Origin: Sulfurospirillum diekertiae
Lineage (GTDB): Bacteria; Campylobacterota; Campylobacteria; Campylobacterales; Sulfurospirillaceae
DNA length: 64,000 nt
Assembly (NCBI RefSeq): GCF_002162315.1
Contig: NZ_CP021416.1
Coordinates: forward strand, 1,872,207-1,936,206
Direction: 5' to 3'
The translations under genes and the position numbers were made by a program. Positions 10,018-19,656 of the stretch are shown here, one piece after another (the first letter of the stretch is position 1; the number at the start of each line of letters is the position of its first letter). The notes beneath the pieces are model-generated. The model was not told where the DNA came from, searched no databases, and worked only from the letters and a program-made list of their open reading frames with translations.

Positions 10018-10174
10018 AGGTAACTCCTTTAGTTAAAATATGAACGGAAGCATAACAGAATCATTGTTTAATGTCAAGTAATTTGACTTTTTTACTAGTG
10101 TATAGGATACTCTCTTTAAATCATCAAAAGAAGCATTCTATGTAAAAATGAGTGAGGATGCCATCATCAAAGAT

Positions 10175-10200
10175 GAAAAAGAGGTGTTAGCCTCTTTTTC
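10175..10200 (-). terminator. terminator after soluble chemoreceptor
   Basis: A 10-bp perfect hairpin (10175-10184 with 10191-10200, loop TGTTAG) ends in five U on the minus strand. It lies about 18 bases after the stop at 10218. Confidence 0.8.
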
Positions 10201-10217
10201 ACACTGAAATGAACAAT

Positions 10218-11399
10218 TTATGCGTGATTGTTTTCTGCTGTATCAAGTGCTTGTGAAACATCAACAATGATTTGAAGTTTTTTGATAATTTCGCTCATTG
10301 CACGACTCTCTTCTTGTGCAGCAAGGCTAATACGCTCAACTTCAGCCTGTGTTTTAATAATTTCATCAACCGTACGTTGTAACGCAGGAACGATTTGATC
10401 AACGACTTTTTGAACATCCATAATGGAGATACGAATATTATCGGTCGATTTGTTACTTTGATCGGAAAGTTTTCGTACTTCACTGGCGACAACGGCAAAT
10501 CCACGTCCATGATCACCTGCACGTGCTGCTTCAATCGTTGCGTTGAGAGCCAAAAGATTCGTCTCACTCGCAATATATTTGATAGCCGTCGTTATAGTAC
10601 CAATTTGTTCTACCGCTTCGGTTAACTCTTGCGCCATATTGTTTGTTACTTGAATATTTTGTACTTCAGAAGCTAGCTTGCCATTGACCACGACAATTGT
10701 GTTGGCAGTATTTTCGATGGACTGAGAGGCTGTTTGCGTTATCCCAGATATCTCTTTGGTTAATGTCGCAAGTTTTTTAGAAATATCACGTGCTTCTTGC
10801 AAAGCCTTATCGCTATTAATCGCCGTAACGACTTGTGCCAAACCACTCACACTCTCAGCAGTCGCTGTTCGAGGAGGACTTGGAATAACCGTGACATCTT
10901 GGCGCAAATAGTGACTGAATTTGGTATAAAGTGCTTTACCTGAAGAGACATAACCATCGGTTCCAATAATATATTTAGCTTCCAAAAGAGCATCTTTCGT
11001 TTCAGCTTCACTGCACTCATCAAAAGGAACAATTTTATACCCAACATGATTAAGATTGTAAAATTTAAGAAATTTGAGTAAAACATTCGCACCAGAAGTG
11101 CTGTTATTGAAGATAACTACATTTTCGCCATTAGGAATGCGACCAACGGTGACAAAAAAATCCGTTGGAGGAACAAATTCAACAGAAACTACTTTTTCTT
11201 TGCCATATTTTTTGACCATTTCATCATAACGATTCGCAAAACAGACAACCAAATCGAAATTTGCGACATCATAATTTTGATAGTTACTTAAAGTAGCTTT
11301 TTGGTACGTGGCAGCGGTGGAAAGAGTAGCATCGACTAATGAAACAAGCTCTTGAGTTGTTGCTTCATTGGCTCCGATTAAAAGTAGATTAACGCTCAT
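10218..11399 (-). CDS. soluble methyl-accepting chemotaxis protein with uncharacterised N-terminal domain
   Basis: This 393-residue protein has no membrane segment or HAMP domain. The C-terminal half is a chemoreceptor signalling coiled coil whose tip (about 277-313) carries [20 protein letters not shown] and so should bind CheA and CheW. Residues 1-190 form an alpha/beta domain ([10 protein letters not shown], then [14 protein letters not shown], then IIGTDGY) that I cannot place with certainty. It recalls the N-terminal sensory region of some sigma-54 activators (PrpR_N-like). The protein is expected to sense a cytoplasmic signal. AGGA lies 4-7 bases before ATG 11399. Confidence 0.85.
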   Translation of the reverse strand: MSVNLLLIGANEATTQELVSLVDATLSTAATYQKATLSNYQNYDVANFDLVVCFANRYDEMVKKYGKEKVVSVEFVPPTDFFVTVGRIPNGENVVIFNNSTSGANVLLKFLKFYNLNHVGYKIVPFDECSEAETKDALLEAKYIIGTDGYVSSGKALYTKFSHYLRQDVTVIPSPPRTATAESVSGLAQVVTAINSDKALQEARDISKKLATLTKEISGITQTASQSIENTANTIVVVNGKLASEVQNIQVTNNMAQELTEAVEQIGTITTAIKYIASETNLLALNATIEAARAGDHGRGFAVVASEVRKLSDQSNKSTDNIRISIMDVQKVVDQIVPALQRTVDEIIKTQAEVERISLAAQEESRAMSEIIKKLQIIVDVSQALDTAENNHA

Positions 11400-11592
11400 G
11401 TACTTCCTTTAAATCAGTATATTAATGACAAAATAATGAAAAGTATCGCCCCTATTCTATGCGCTCTTTTCAATCAAGCAATTCTCTACCTTTATATTAT
11501 AGACAAAAGGTTGGACAAAAAAGGGACGAAAAATAAGCAATGCTTTTGTTCGAATCATAGTACAATAATCCAAAATTTAATAAGGGGTTTGT

Positions 11593-12213
11593 ATGTTTGA
11601 CATTCAAAACTATTACAGCTTTATAGCTGCGATTTTAGTTTTTCAACTGATACCGGGTGCGGGAACCATTGCAATTTTGAATGCGACGGCTCGTAATGGT
11701 ATTCAAGCAGGACTTGGTGCTGTTTTTGGAACACTCTTAGGTGATTTTGCCTTTATGATAGCTGCTCTAGCAGGACTTGCAGCTATTATGCAACAAAATC
11801 CTTTTTTGTTTGAAATTCTTCAATATTTTGGTGCAGGCTACTTATGTTGGTTAGGAATTGGTTTGCTTCGTTCTAAAATTGAACCAGAGACAGGAAAAGT
11901 AGAACCCAAAAAGTCAGCCTTGATTTATTTTAAACAGGCCTTTTTTGTAAGCATCACCAACCCAAAAGTCATGCTCTTCTTTGTAGCATTTTTTCCGCTT
12001 TTCTTACGCCCGGATGCTTCCAGTGTAACACTTGGTGCTATGATTTTACATGTAAGCCTTATCAGCCTTGTATATCAAACGCTTTTAGTCCTTTTGGGCA
12101 ATACGTTAGCGCATAAACTCAAAACTTTCCCTCTTGCGCGTAAAATAGCAACACGTCTTGCAGGTATTGCGCTGATTGCTTTTGGCATTAAACTCGCCAG
12201 TAACAACCGTTAA
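11593..12213 (+). CDS. LysE/RhtB-family amino acid exporter
   Basis: The 206-residue inner-membrane protein has about six hydrophobic segments. Family motifs include an early PGAGTIAILNATARNG and a central FFVSITNPKVMLFF. RhtB-type proteins export amino acids or homoserine lactones; the substrate is not predictable. AAGGGG precedes ATG 11593. The broken EamA gene starts 12 bases after its stop, so the two exporters are likely one transcript. A one-mismatch copy of the iterated palindrome lies at 12045-12056, read as L-H-V-S. Confidence 0.88.
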   Translation: MFDIQNYYSFIAAILVFQLIPGAGTIAILNATARNGIQAGLGAVFGTLLGDFAFMIAALAGLAAIMQQNPFLFEILQYFGAGYLCWLGIGLLRSKIEPETGKVEPKKSALIYFKQAFFVSITNPKVMLFFVAFFPLFLRPDASSVTLGAMILHVSLISLVYQTLLVLLGNTLAHKLKTFPLARKIATRLAGIALIAFGIKLASNNR

Positions 12214-12225
12214 GCGTTGTGATAA

Positions 12226-13099
12226 ATGCCTCCTAGACATATCTTACTTGCACTCAGTGTCGTTGTCATCTGGGGAGTTAATTTTGTAGTGATTCAAGTC
12301 GCTCTTCAAGAATTACCTCCCCTCTTGCTCACGTTTTTACGTTTCTTTTTTGTTGCGTTTCCAGCGGTCTTCTTTTTCAAGCGCCCTCAAAACACCTCTT
12401 GGAAAATGCTCTTTTATTATTCATTGAGCATGTTTATACTGGACTTTGCCTTTTTATTTTCAGGTATGTACTCAGGGGTAAGTTCGGGTATTGCTTCGCT
12501 CGCCCTTCAAACCCAAGTCTTTTTTACCGCCATTTTAGCGGTCATTTTCATCAAAGAAAAGATGACTATGGCTAAAACCATTGGTGCGATGGTTGCATTT
12601 TCTGGTATCGTATTTGTGGGTTTTCACACCGGTGGTGATGTCAATCTCTTGGGGCTTGTATTGGTCGAATGTGCGGCTCTTTCATGGGCGATTGGCAATC
12701 TTGTCTCCAAACAGATTGGTAAAGTGGATATGCTTAGTCTTGTTGTCTGGGGAAGTTTCATCTCGCTTCCGTTTTTACTAGCACTCTCCTATATCTTTGA
12801 ATCGCATCTGTGGAACTTGGGAATATTCACACATCTCACCTTCAAAAGTATTGGCGCTATTGTGTATCTTGCTTATCCTGTCACATTTTTTTGGCTTTGG
12901 TGTTTGGAGTTGGTTGCTGAGTCGTTACCCAGCCACGACCGTTGCTCCTTTTACGCTTTTAGTACCTGTGGTAGGATTTTCTGCTTCAGCCATTTTAGTA
13001 GGAGAAGCCTTACCCAGTTGGAAGCTCATTGCGGCTTGTTTAATCGTTACAGGGCTTTTCATCAACCTCTATGGAGATCGCCTCACTAAGCGAACTTAA
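12226..13099 (+). pseudogene. EamA/DMT-family transporter, frameshifted in a T7 run
   Basis: The frame starting at ATG 12226 encodes a drug/metabolite transporter up to about residue 222 (first EamA repeat with VVIWGVNFVVIQVAL, second repeat from LVLVECAALSWAIGNL). After the T7 run at 12886-12892 it changes to unrelated sequence ending at 13089. Removing one T restores the expected FFGFGVWSWLLSRYPATTVA and a normal C-terminus ending at 13099. The intact protein would have about 290 residues and ten membrane segments. It is either a recent pseudogene, a slippage-controlled gene, or a sequencing insertion; the same defect type recurs in three other genes here. Confidence 0.85.
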
Positions 13100-13203
13100 T
13101 CCTTATAACATCACATCTTTTTTAAACTACTACCTTTTTTGGTAACCGTTTTGTTTTTTTTTATAGACTAAAATGACCAGAACAATTCCAAAAAAGGTTC
13201 TCT

Positions 13204-15087
13204 GTGCTATTTAAAACGAAAATTATTCTGACGGTATCTGTTTTAATGTTTTTAAGTCTTATCTCCTTTAGCCTCTTTAGCTATCAAGATACCAAAGAGA
13301 ACAGCATTCATCAAATAGAATCAAGCCTAACAATGGCATCGCGTTCTTTTAAAGACTATATAGATCTTCTGTTGAGTACAAAAAAGAATAACATCGAAAG
13401 TGCTTCACGCTATTACAAAGACATTGACATCAGAACCCTTCACGATATGGTTGAAAAACTGGGAGAGACGACTAAAATCATTGGAGCAGTTGATTCGTAT
13501 GTAGGATTTGAAGATGGAGGCATGATCTGGGGAAGCGAGAAGAATAGACCTCAAGGATATGATCCTCGCACTCAAGCGTGGTACAAGCAGGCAAAAGAAA
13601 GTAAAAAAATTGGTATCACCGATGCATATGAAGATCCTGCGACTAAAACACTGATGATCACAATGATGACCCCTATTTTTGATGAGAACAGTGTCATTAT
13701 AGGTGTTCTTGGTGTCGATATTGCGCTGAATTCTTTGACGAAGACCCTCTCTGAAATCACCTTTGAGGGAGGTTATGGCATCTTACTCGATACAAAGGGA
13801 ACGATTGTTGTTCACCCTAATAAAGCACTCATTGGTAAAAATTTAGCCAGTGTTGTTCCAAACCTCACACACCAATTTAAAGATAAACAAGAGGGTATCC
13901 TCAACTATACCTATGACGGTGTCGATAAATTATTTGCCTCCACCATTTCAGCTCAAAGTGGTTGGCGAATTGCGATTGCATTTGATAAATCAACGTCTTA
14001 CTCTTTTTTAAATTTACAAATACAAAAGCTTTTTCTCATGGGTACGCTGATGCTTTTTGGTTCTATTGTTATCATTGTCTTTTTAATGAAAGCTCTTTTA
14101 AAACCGCTTGATAGATTAGGCAACATTGCTTATGAACTTTCAAGTGCACATGGTGATCTTAGCCAAAGGCTTGAAGTCATAGGAAATGATGAATTTGGAA
14201 AGGTGTCATCGTACATTAATACTTTCATTGCAAAACTGCACGAAATTGTCACCAATTCTAAAATCATTAGTCATGAGAATTTTTCTATCTCGCAACAACT
14301 TTCAAAAAATACTTCAGAGATGGTGCGCAATGTTGAAGCAGAATCAAAAATTATTCTCACCACAAAAGAGGAAGGAAATGCCCTCACACACGCCATTGAA
14401 AATTCTGTCGATAAGGTCAAATCATCCCATATCGTTTTAGAAAAAAACACAAAAGAGATGCACAGTGTTAAAACAAAATTTGATACGTTAGAACACACCA
14501 TGCAAATAACCGCACAAAAAGAACAAGACTTGGCGGAAAAACTCAATCATGTGAGCCATAATACCAATGAAATTAGAGATATTTTAGGCATTATCCACAC
14601 GATTGCAGAACAAACTAATCTTTTAGCGCTCAATGCTGCCATTGAAGCAGCACGGGCTGGAGAGCACGGGCGTGGCTTTGCTGTGGTTGCTGATGAAGTG
14701 CGAAAATTAGCCGAGAGCACACAAAAAAGTCTGATCGCGATTGATGCGACTGTTAATGTGGTTGTTCAATCTATTATGGATGCCAACACCGATATTGCCC
14801 AAAATGCGCATGAAGTGCATAATCTTGTAACCCTTTCGTTGGAGTTAGAAGAAAGCATCAACGATATTGATCTTATTATACAAGAGACGATTGCCAATAC
14901 AGCGCAAACCGTCGATAGTTTTATCTTTACCTCAGGGAAAATCAATCATATGGTCGAAGAAGTTGAAAAAGTCAATATTCTTTCACACGAAAATGTCTGC
15001 AGTATTGAAAATATATCGAAAGCATCCGAAGATCTTCACCGTATGAATGAAAATCTCAATAATGAACTCCAAAAATTCAAATCTTAA
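13204..15087 (+). CDS. methyl-accepting chemotaxis protein with dCache sensor
   Basis: This is a 627-residue transducer starting at GTG 13204, with AAAGG 8 bases before it. A membrane segment (about 7-26) is followed by a periplasmic dCache domain (about 35-270) that includes [16 protein letters not shown] and the second-module [17 protein letters not shown] second membrane helix (about 278-298), HAMP and the signalling hairpin with [20 protein letters not shown] follow. dCache domains of this form commonly bind amino acids or other small carboxylates; the ligand here is unknown. A single gene, it converges with the OpgB-like gene. Confidence 0.93.
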   Translation: MLFKTKIILTVSVLMFLSLISFSLFSYQDTKENSIHQIESSLTMASRSFKDYIDLLLSTKKNNIESASRYYKDIDIRTLHDMVEKLGETTKIIGAVDSYVGFEDGGMIWGSEKNRPQGYDPRTQAWYKQAKESKKIGITDAYEDPATKTLMITMMTPIFDENSVIIGVLGVDIALNSLTKTLSEITFEGGYGILLDTKGTIVVHPNKALIGKNLASVVPNLTHQFKDKQEGILNYTYDGVDKLFASTISAQSGWRIAIAFDKSTSYSFLNLQIQKLFLMGTLMLFGSIVIIVFLMKALLKPLDRLGNIAYELSSAHGDLSQRLEVIGNDEFGKVSSYINTFIAKLHEIVTNSKIISHENFSISQQLSKNTSEMVRNVEAESKIILTTKEEGNALTHAIENSVDKVKSSHIVLEKNTKEMHSVKTKFDTLEHTMQITAQKEQDLAEKLNHVSHNTNEIRDILGIIHTIAEQTNLLALNAAIEAARAGEHGRGFAVVADEVRKLAESTQKSLIAIDATVNVVVQSIMDANTDIAQNAHEVHNLVTLSLELEESINDIDLIIQETIANTAQTVDSFIFTSGKINHMVEEVEKVNILSHENVCSIENISKASEDLHRMNENLNNELQKFKS

Positions 15088-15103
15088 AAGAGACGAAAAT
15101 CTT

Positions 15104-15115
15104 TTTACATGTAAA
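15104..15115. repeat. TTTACATGTAAA iterated palindrome
   Basis: Exact copy in the 41-base gap between convergent stops at 15087 and 15129. With flanking bases it extends to a longer inverted repeat (CTTTTTACATGTAAAGAG) that could act as a bidirectional terminator. Confidence 0.9.
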
Positions 15116-15128
15116 GAGAGATAATCAC

Positions 15129-17067
15129 TTATTTCTCTTTAATTTGCATTAGACTTTCACGTCTTTGGATCGCTTTTTCTTCCTCAGAAGGAAGGGTTAA
15201 TGTTTGGTTTAAGAGCTCTAAACTGAGCTTCTTTTCGGTACTAAGGACTTCTGTTGTTATCTCGCCACCTAATTTTCCTAAAGCAAAGCAATATTTACCT
15301 TTGAGCGATACATTATTTTCACTGCTTAATGTATTAATACGTGAACATTTATCCACCCATAAAAACGCATCTTCAGCATGGTAATCATGTAAATACCCAA
15401 AAAGCTTGACTGTCTCAAAAAACTTGAGTTTGACTTCAAAGAAAGGGCTTACTTCCAAATTTTCACTTATATGCAATAAAATCGGGAATTTGTAAAGGGT
15501 TGAGCCTATTTTAAGACTGTTTTTTGTCGTATCTAAGACTAACTCTTTCTCTATTTTTGGAAACTCCCAAAAACGACTAATCTCATTGGACCACGCATTT
15601 AAAAGTTTATCTACATCTTTAAATTCTTCCATCAAGGAAGGCTCATCGCCCAAAAGATCTCTGCTTAAACCCACACTGGCTTTGTATCCGAGAAAAGGTA
15701 AAAGTGTCGCACTGATATCAAGGGTACTCCCCGTCTTCTCAATCTTATCGCCATGGCTAAGACGCGGATCAATGATCATAAATTGATCGCGACGTTCTCC
15801 TCTCATAAGATCATCAATTGCCATATTGTGCATCGCAAGATGGTCTGAGCCAACGACAATAATTGTATTTTTACCATAAGGTGAATCTTGAATCTGCTTA
15901 ATAAATTTTGCAATTAACTCATCCGAACAAATCACCGCATTGAGCATGGAATTGCTGCCATCTTTATACTCTTGTGCCTTGCAGCTTTTTGAGACATGCC
16001 CATAAGGATGATGCGTATCCATAGTAGAGAGGAACATCGCAAATTTTTGTTTGCCTTTGGAGTATTTTTTAAAATCATTCATCGCAATATCAAACAGGGT
16101 ATCATCATACAATCCCCATGGTGTTTGATAACTTGGATTTGAAAGTAAAGGTTTAAGCTCTTTAATGCCTTTTATATCATCAAACTGATGGGTTTTATAG
16201 AGTTTATCAACACCTGCAAACTCCAAAGGGGAACCACTGCGGTAGATGAGTTTATAGCCTTCTTTATGGAGCATATCACTCATACACACAGCACCTGAAT
16301 AAAATGTACTCATCTTAGACATAGAATTGCCTTGAGGAGAGTCTGAGTTTCGTGAAGGGGTCACTAGAGGCAGTCCACACATCACCGATGTCATTCCTGC
16401 AATCGTCCAACTGGTTCCCCATGCTTGTTTAATCTGCGTAAAGGAGATACTCTGCTCTCTTATTGGACGTAAAGCGGTGACTAAAGAGGGAAATATTTTT
16501 TCATCAAAATAGGTATCTTCGAAACTCTCTGCAAAAATATAAACAAGATTAGGGTGATTTTCGCTAATAGCCGATAATGAAGCTGTTTTATAATAATCTG
16601 AAAAATTATATTTAAGGCTCAAAGGATTTTCAACCCCAAGGACACTAAGCGCACTCTCACCTAAAAAGCGTACTGTTGGGTGGATGATTAAAGCCACTAT
16701 CAACGACACCGTTGAAATAACACGTTTCAGCTTTTGATGCTCAGAGAGAACACTATTTTTAAGCATTCGATAGTAAAAAACAGAGAGCATTAAACTGCTG
16801 ATCAATAGTCCAATTCCTACTGCTATGATTAAATAATAATCAGCAAATCCAGAGCCATCCAGCCCATATCGAAGATGGAAAATAACGGCATCGTTAATGC
16901 CCTCTCCCGTAAAATAGTTGGAAACAATATAACACGCACTGAGTACCATATAAAGAAAAATAACGACCGCACCAATAGACGCAGTCCTAGAAGTATAGGT
17001 ACGATTTTTAGAGGTAAATAAGGCGATAAGAAAAAAGTCCTGCGGATAACCATAACATGTTATTCAT
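15129..17067 (-). pseudogene. OpgB-like phosphoglycerol transferase / sulfatase-fold membrane enzyme, frameshifted near the N-terminus
   Basis: The main frame (606 codons from 16949) resembles MdoB/OpgB, which transfers phosphoglycerol to periplasmic glucans. It has the SNYFTGEGINDAV motif, membrane helices, and a periplasmic sulfatase fold with a nucleophile region (GTSWTIAGMTSVMCGLPL) and a metal-binding GSDHLAMHN. E. coli OpgB has extra N-terminal residues before that motif. These are found in another frame from ATG 17067 (AGAGG upstream). Removing one base from the A6 run at 17031-17036 joins MNNMLWLSAGLF to the main frame. The gene is therefore complete except for one homopolymer base. 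No glucan synthase (opgGH) lies in the window. Confidence 0.8.
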
Positions 17068-17201
17068 TGTTGTTTATATTCCTCTTTTATTTTAGATCGA
17101 TATTATAGCTTGTTGTTAAAAATTTGCATGAAAAATTCTTCTTTTTAAAAACTGATTAAATTTTAATCATTTAGCTGAGTATATTAAAATCGTCTAAGTG
17201 A

Positions 17202-17207
17202 TACAAT
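17202..17207 (+). promoter_or_regulatory. putative extended -10 promoter of amt-glnK
   Basis: TACAAT is preceded by TG at 17199-17200 (an extended -10) and lies about 30 bases before the amt start codon. No clear -35 is seen. I found no convincing sigma-54 element upstream, although nitrogen control of amt-glnK is common. Confidence 0.4.
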
Positions 17208-17237
17208 TTCATCAGTTCAACATTTTAGGAGGAATTC

Positions 17238-18563
17238 ATGAGAAAACTACTTTCTCTCGCAACATTGTTGCCTTTATCAACATTGTGGGCTGCAGAAGAA
17301 GCGGCTACTGAAGCAGCAGCAGATGTTGCTGAAAAGGTTTTAACCCTTGACGTGGGAAACACTGCTTGGGTTTTAACAGCAACCGCACTCGTCATGTTTA
17401 TGACACCAGCGGGTTTGGCACTTTTTTACGGCGGTATGTCTCGCTCTAAAAACTTGCTTAACACGATTGCAATGAGTGTTATGGGGTATATCGTTGCAGC
17501 CGTTGTTTGGGTTGTAGCGGGTTACACCTTGGCGTTTGGTACAGATATTGGTGGTGTTATCGGTTTTGATAGCCTCTTTTTAAGCGGCATCAAAGTAACT
17601 GACCTTTGGGCAACTGGTAGCATTCCTGTCCTTCTTTTTGTAGCGTTCCAAATGACCTTTGCAGGTATTACGGTTGCTCTTGCAAGTGGTGCTATTATCG
17701 AGAGATTAAAGTTTTCAACTTGGATCGTTTTTGCGGCTATTTGGATCTTAGCAGTGTATGCTCCTATTGCTCACTGGGTATGGGGCGGCGGTTTCTTATC
17801 AAAACTTGGCGTTCTTGACTTTGCAGGTGGTACGGTTGTTCATATCAATGCAGGTGTTGCTGGCTTAGTCGTAGCATTAATGCTAGGTCGTCGTGCAGAT
17901 TATGGTAAAGCAATGTTCCCTTCATCTGTAACACTTACAGTACTTGGCGCAAGTATGTTATGGTTTGGTTGGTTCGGATTCAATGCAGGTAGCGAACTTG
18001 GAGCGGATGGTATTGCAGCGAGTGCATTCCTTGTCACCAATACAGCAGCAGCAGTTGCAGCACTTGCTTGGATGATCATCGAATACATCACTTATAAAAA
18101 ATTCACATTGCTTGGTATCGCTTCTGGTATCGTAGCAGGTCTTGTTGCGATCACTCCAGCAGCAGGTTTTGTTGATACAAGCGCTTCACTTATCATTGGT
18201 GCAGTTGCTGGTATTGTAGCGTTCTACGGTGTCAATGGCTTGAAAAAAGCACTTAAATACGATGACTCATTGGATGCATTCGGTATCCATGGTGTTGCAG
18301 GTATCTGGGGCGCACTTGCTACGGGTATTTTTGCAAACCCAGAAGTTAACGAACTTGGTAAAGGTTTACTCTACGGAAATGCAGAGCAAGTCATGATTCA
18401 AATCGAAGGTATCATTGTAACCATCGTTTACACAGCGATTGCTACTGCAATTGTCTTTAAAATCGCGTCTATCTTAACAGGTGGTGCAAGAGTAAGCGTA
18501 GAAGCTGAGTCACAAGGTTTGGATGAAGTAGAGCACGGCGAAAAAGCTTTTAACTTAAGATAA
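17238..18563 (+). CDS. amt: ammonium transporter Amt
   Basis: This 441-residue ammonium channel of the inner membrane starts at ATG 17238 behind a strong AGGAGG. Residues 1-18 look like a cleaved signal peptide, as in E. coli AmtB. The pore histidine pair is present (His202 in VVHINAG and His351 in GIHGVAG), as are the GLALFYGGM and FAGGTVVH signatures. Eleven membrane segments are expected. glnK follows 12 bases downstream, the usual coupling in which PII blocks the channel when nitrogen is plentiful. Confidence 0.97.
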   Translation: MRKLLSLATLLPLSTLWAAEEAATEAAADVAEKVLTLDVGNTAWVLTATALVMFMTPAGLALFYGGMSRSKNLLNTIAMSVMGYIVAAVVWVVAGYTLAFGTDIGGVIGFDSLFLSGIKVTDLWATGSIPVLLFVAFQMTFAGITVALASGAIIERLKFSTWIVFAAIWILAVYAPIAHWVWGGGFLSKLGVLDFAGGTVVHINAGVAGLVVALMLGRRADYGKAMFPSSVTLTVLGASMLWFGWFGFNAGSELGADGIAASAFLVTNTAAAVAALAWMIIEYITYKKFTLLGIASGIVAGLVAITPAAGFVDTSASLIIGAVAGIVAFYGVNGLKKALKYDDSLDAFGIHGVAGIWGALATGIFANPEVNELGKGLLYGNAEQVMIQIEGIIVTIVYTAIATAIVFKIASILTGGARVSVEAESQGLDEVEHGEKAFNLR

Positions 18564-18566
18564 TAA

Positions 18567-18914
<348 letters not shown>

Positions 18915-18921
18915 TCTTTAC

Positions 18922-18947
18922 TCTGGGCAGAATTTATTCTGCCCAGA
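18922..18947. terminator. bidirectional terminator between glnK and convergent gene
   Basis: A perfect 11-bp stem (18922-18932 with 18937-18947) has loop TTTA. It starts 8 bases after the glnK stop. The stop codon of the convergent gene (18936-18934) sits in the loop, and the stem encodes that protein's last residues V-W-A-E. Confidence 0.85.
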
Positions 18948-19656
18948 CCTCTTCATCTTCCTCTTGTAACGCTTTTTCCTCTTTCATCCGATACGTCATC
19001 ACTAAATTAAAACAGAGCTCACTGAGCATTAAAAGATCCCACATGGAAAGAATGTCCAAAAAGGGCATTCCCTCTTCAAGACTTTCAAAATCAATATTAC
19101 ATGTAAAGATATAAGCATCATTGGGAGCACCTAGCTCTGGGAGATTGAGCGAGTATTGAAACGCAAAATGCATATCCGCTTTGCGCCCCATTCTGCGAAT
19201 ACGTTTGAGCGTTCCATCAAAATCTTTTTCATTGAGGCGAATTTCTGAGTGAATGTTATGCGAAAGTACATTGCGGACAAAAGAGACAATGTCAAAAAAG
19301 TTCTCATACTGTTCACCAAAGAGTTTTTGCATAAAAACTTTAAAGGGACTTTCAAATCGTAAGCTCTCTACTGTTGCCATACAAATACCACGAAAAGCAT
19401 TGAATTCAACAAAATATTCAAAGAGTGAAATTTCTTCTTTTTTAGTTTGTCTGGCATTGAGTAAAAGCTCTTGAATGATTTCCGCATTAAAATAGTAGGC
19501 TTTATCATTTTCATACTTTTTCACCACAAACAAACTTCGATCACTTAGGTCTTCCGTTTTGGAAAGCCTGCCTAAAAACTCTCCCATATGCAAAAAATAG
19601 AAGTTCTGCTCTACCAGTAAAAGAGCATCATCCAGTAAAATATCCGTGTCGGTCAT
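18934..19656 (-). CDS. hypothetical protein with a HEPN-like motif, partner of molybdopterin oxidoreductase
   Basis: I do not recognise this 240-residue soluble protein. I chose ATG 19656 because it overlaps the upstream stop as ATGA; the longer frame to 19701 would run far into that gene. The predicted protein is mostly helical and acidic at the C-terminus. Near residue 133 it has FVRNVLSHN, an R-x4-H arrangement like that of HEPN-domain proteins, which are often RNases or nucleotide-binding helpers. Its translational coupling to an oxidoreductase instead suggests a chaperone or maturation partner, as small helical TorD-type chaperones accompany molybdoenzymes. Neither role is shown. Confidence 0.6.
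   Translation of the reverse strand: MTDTDILLDDALLLVEQNFYFLHMGEFLGRLSKTEDLSDRSLFVVKKYENDKAYYFNAEIIQELLLNARQTKKEEISLFEYFVEFNAFRGICMATVESLRFESPFKVFMQKLFGEQYENFFDIVSFVRNVLSHNIHSEIRLNEKDFDGTLKRIRRMGRKADMHFAFQYSLNLPELGAPNDAYIFTCNIDFESLEEGMPFLDILSMWDLLMLSELCFNLVMTYRMKEEKALQEEDEEVWAE

Noticed and set aside
16829-17053. separate 74-codon minus-strand gene upstream of the OpgB-like gene
   Set aside because: It is the third frame over the OpgB-like N-terminus; the frame joined by removing one A gives the expected OpgB sequence.
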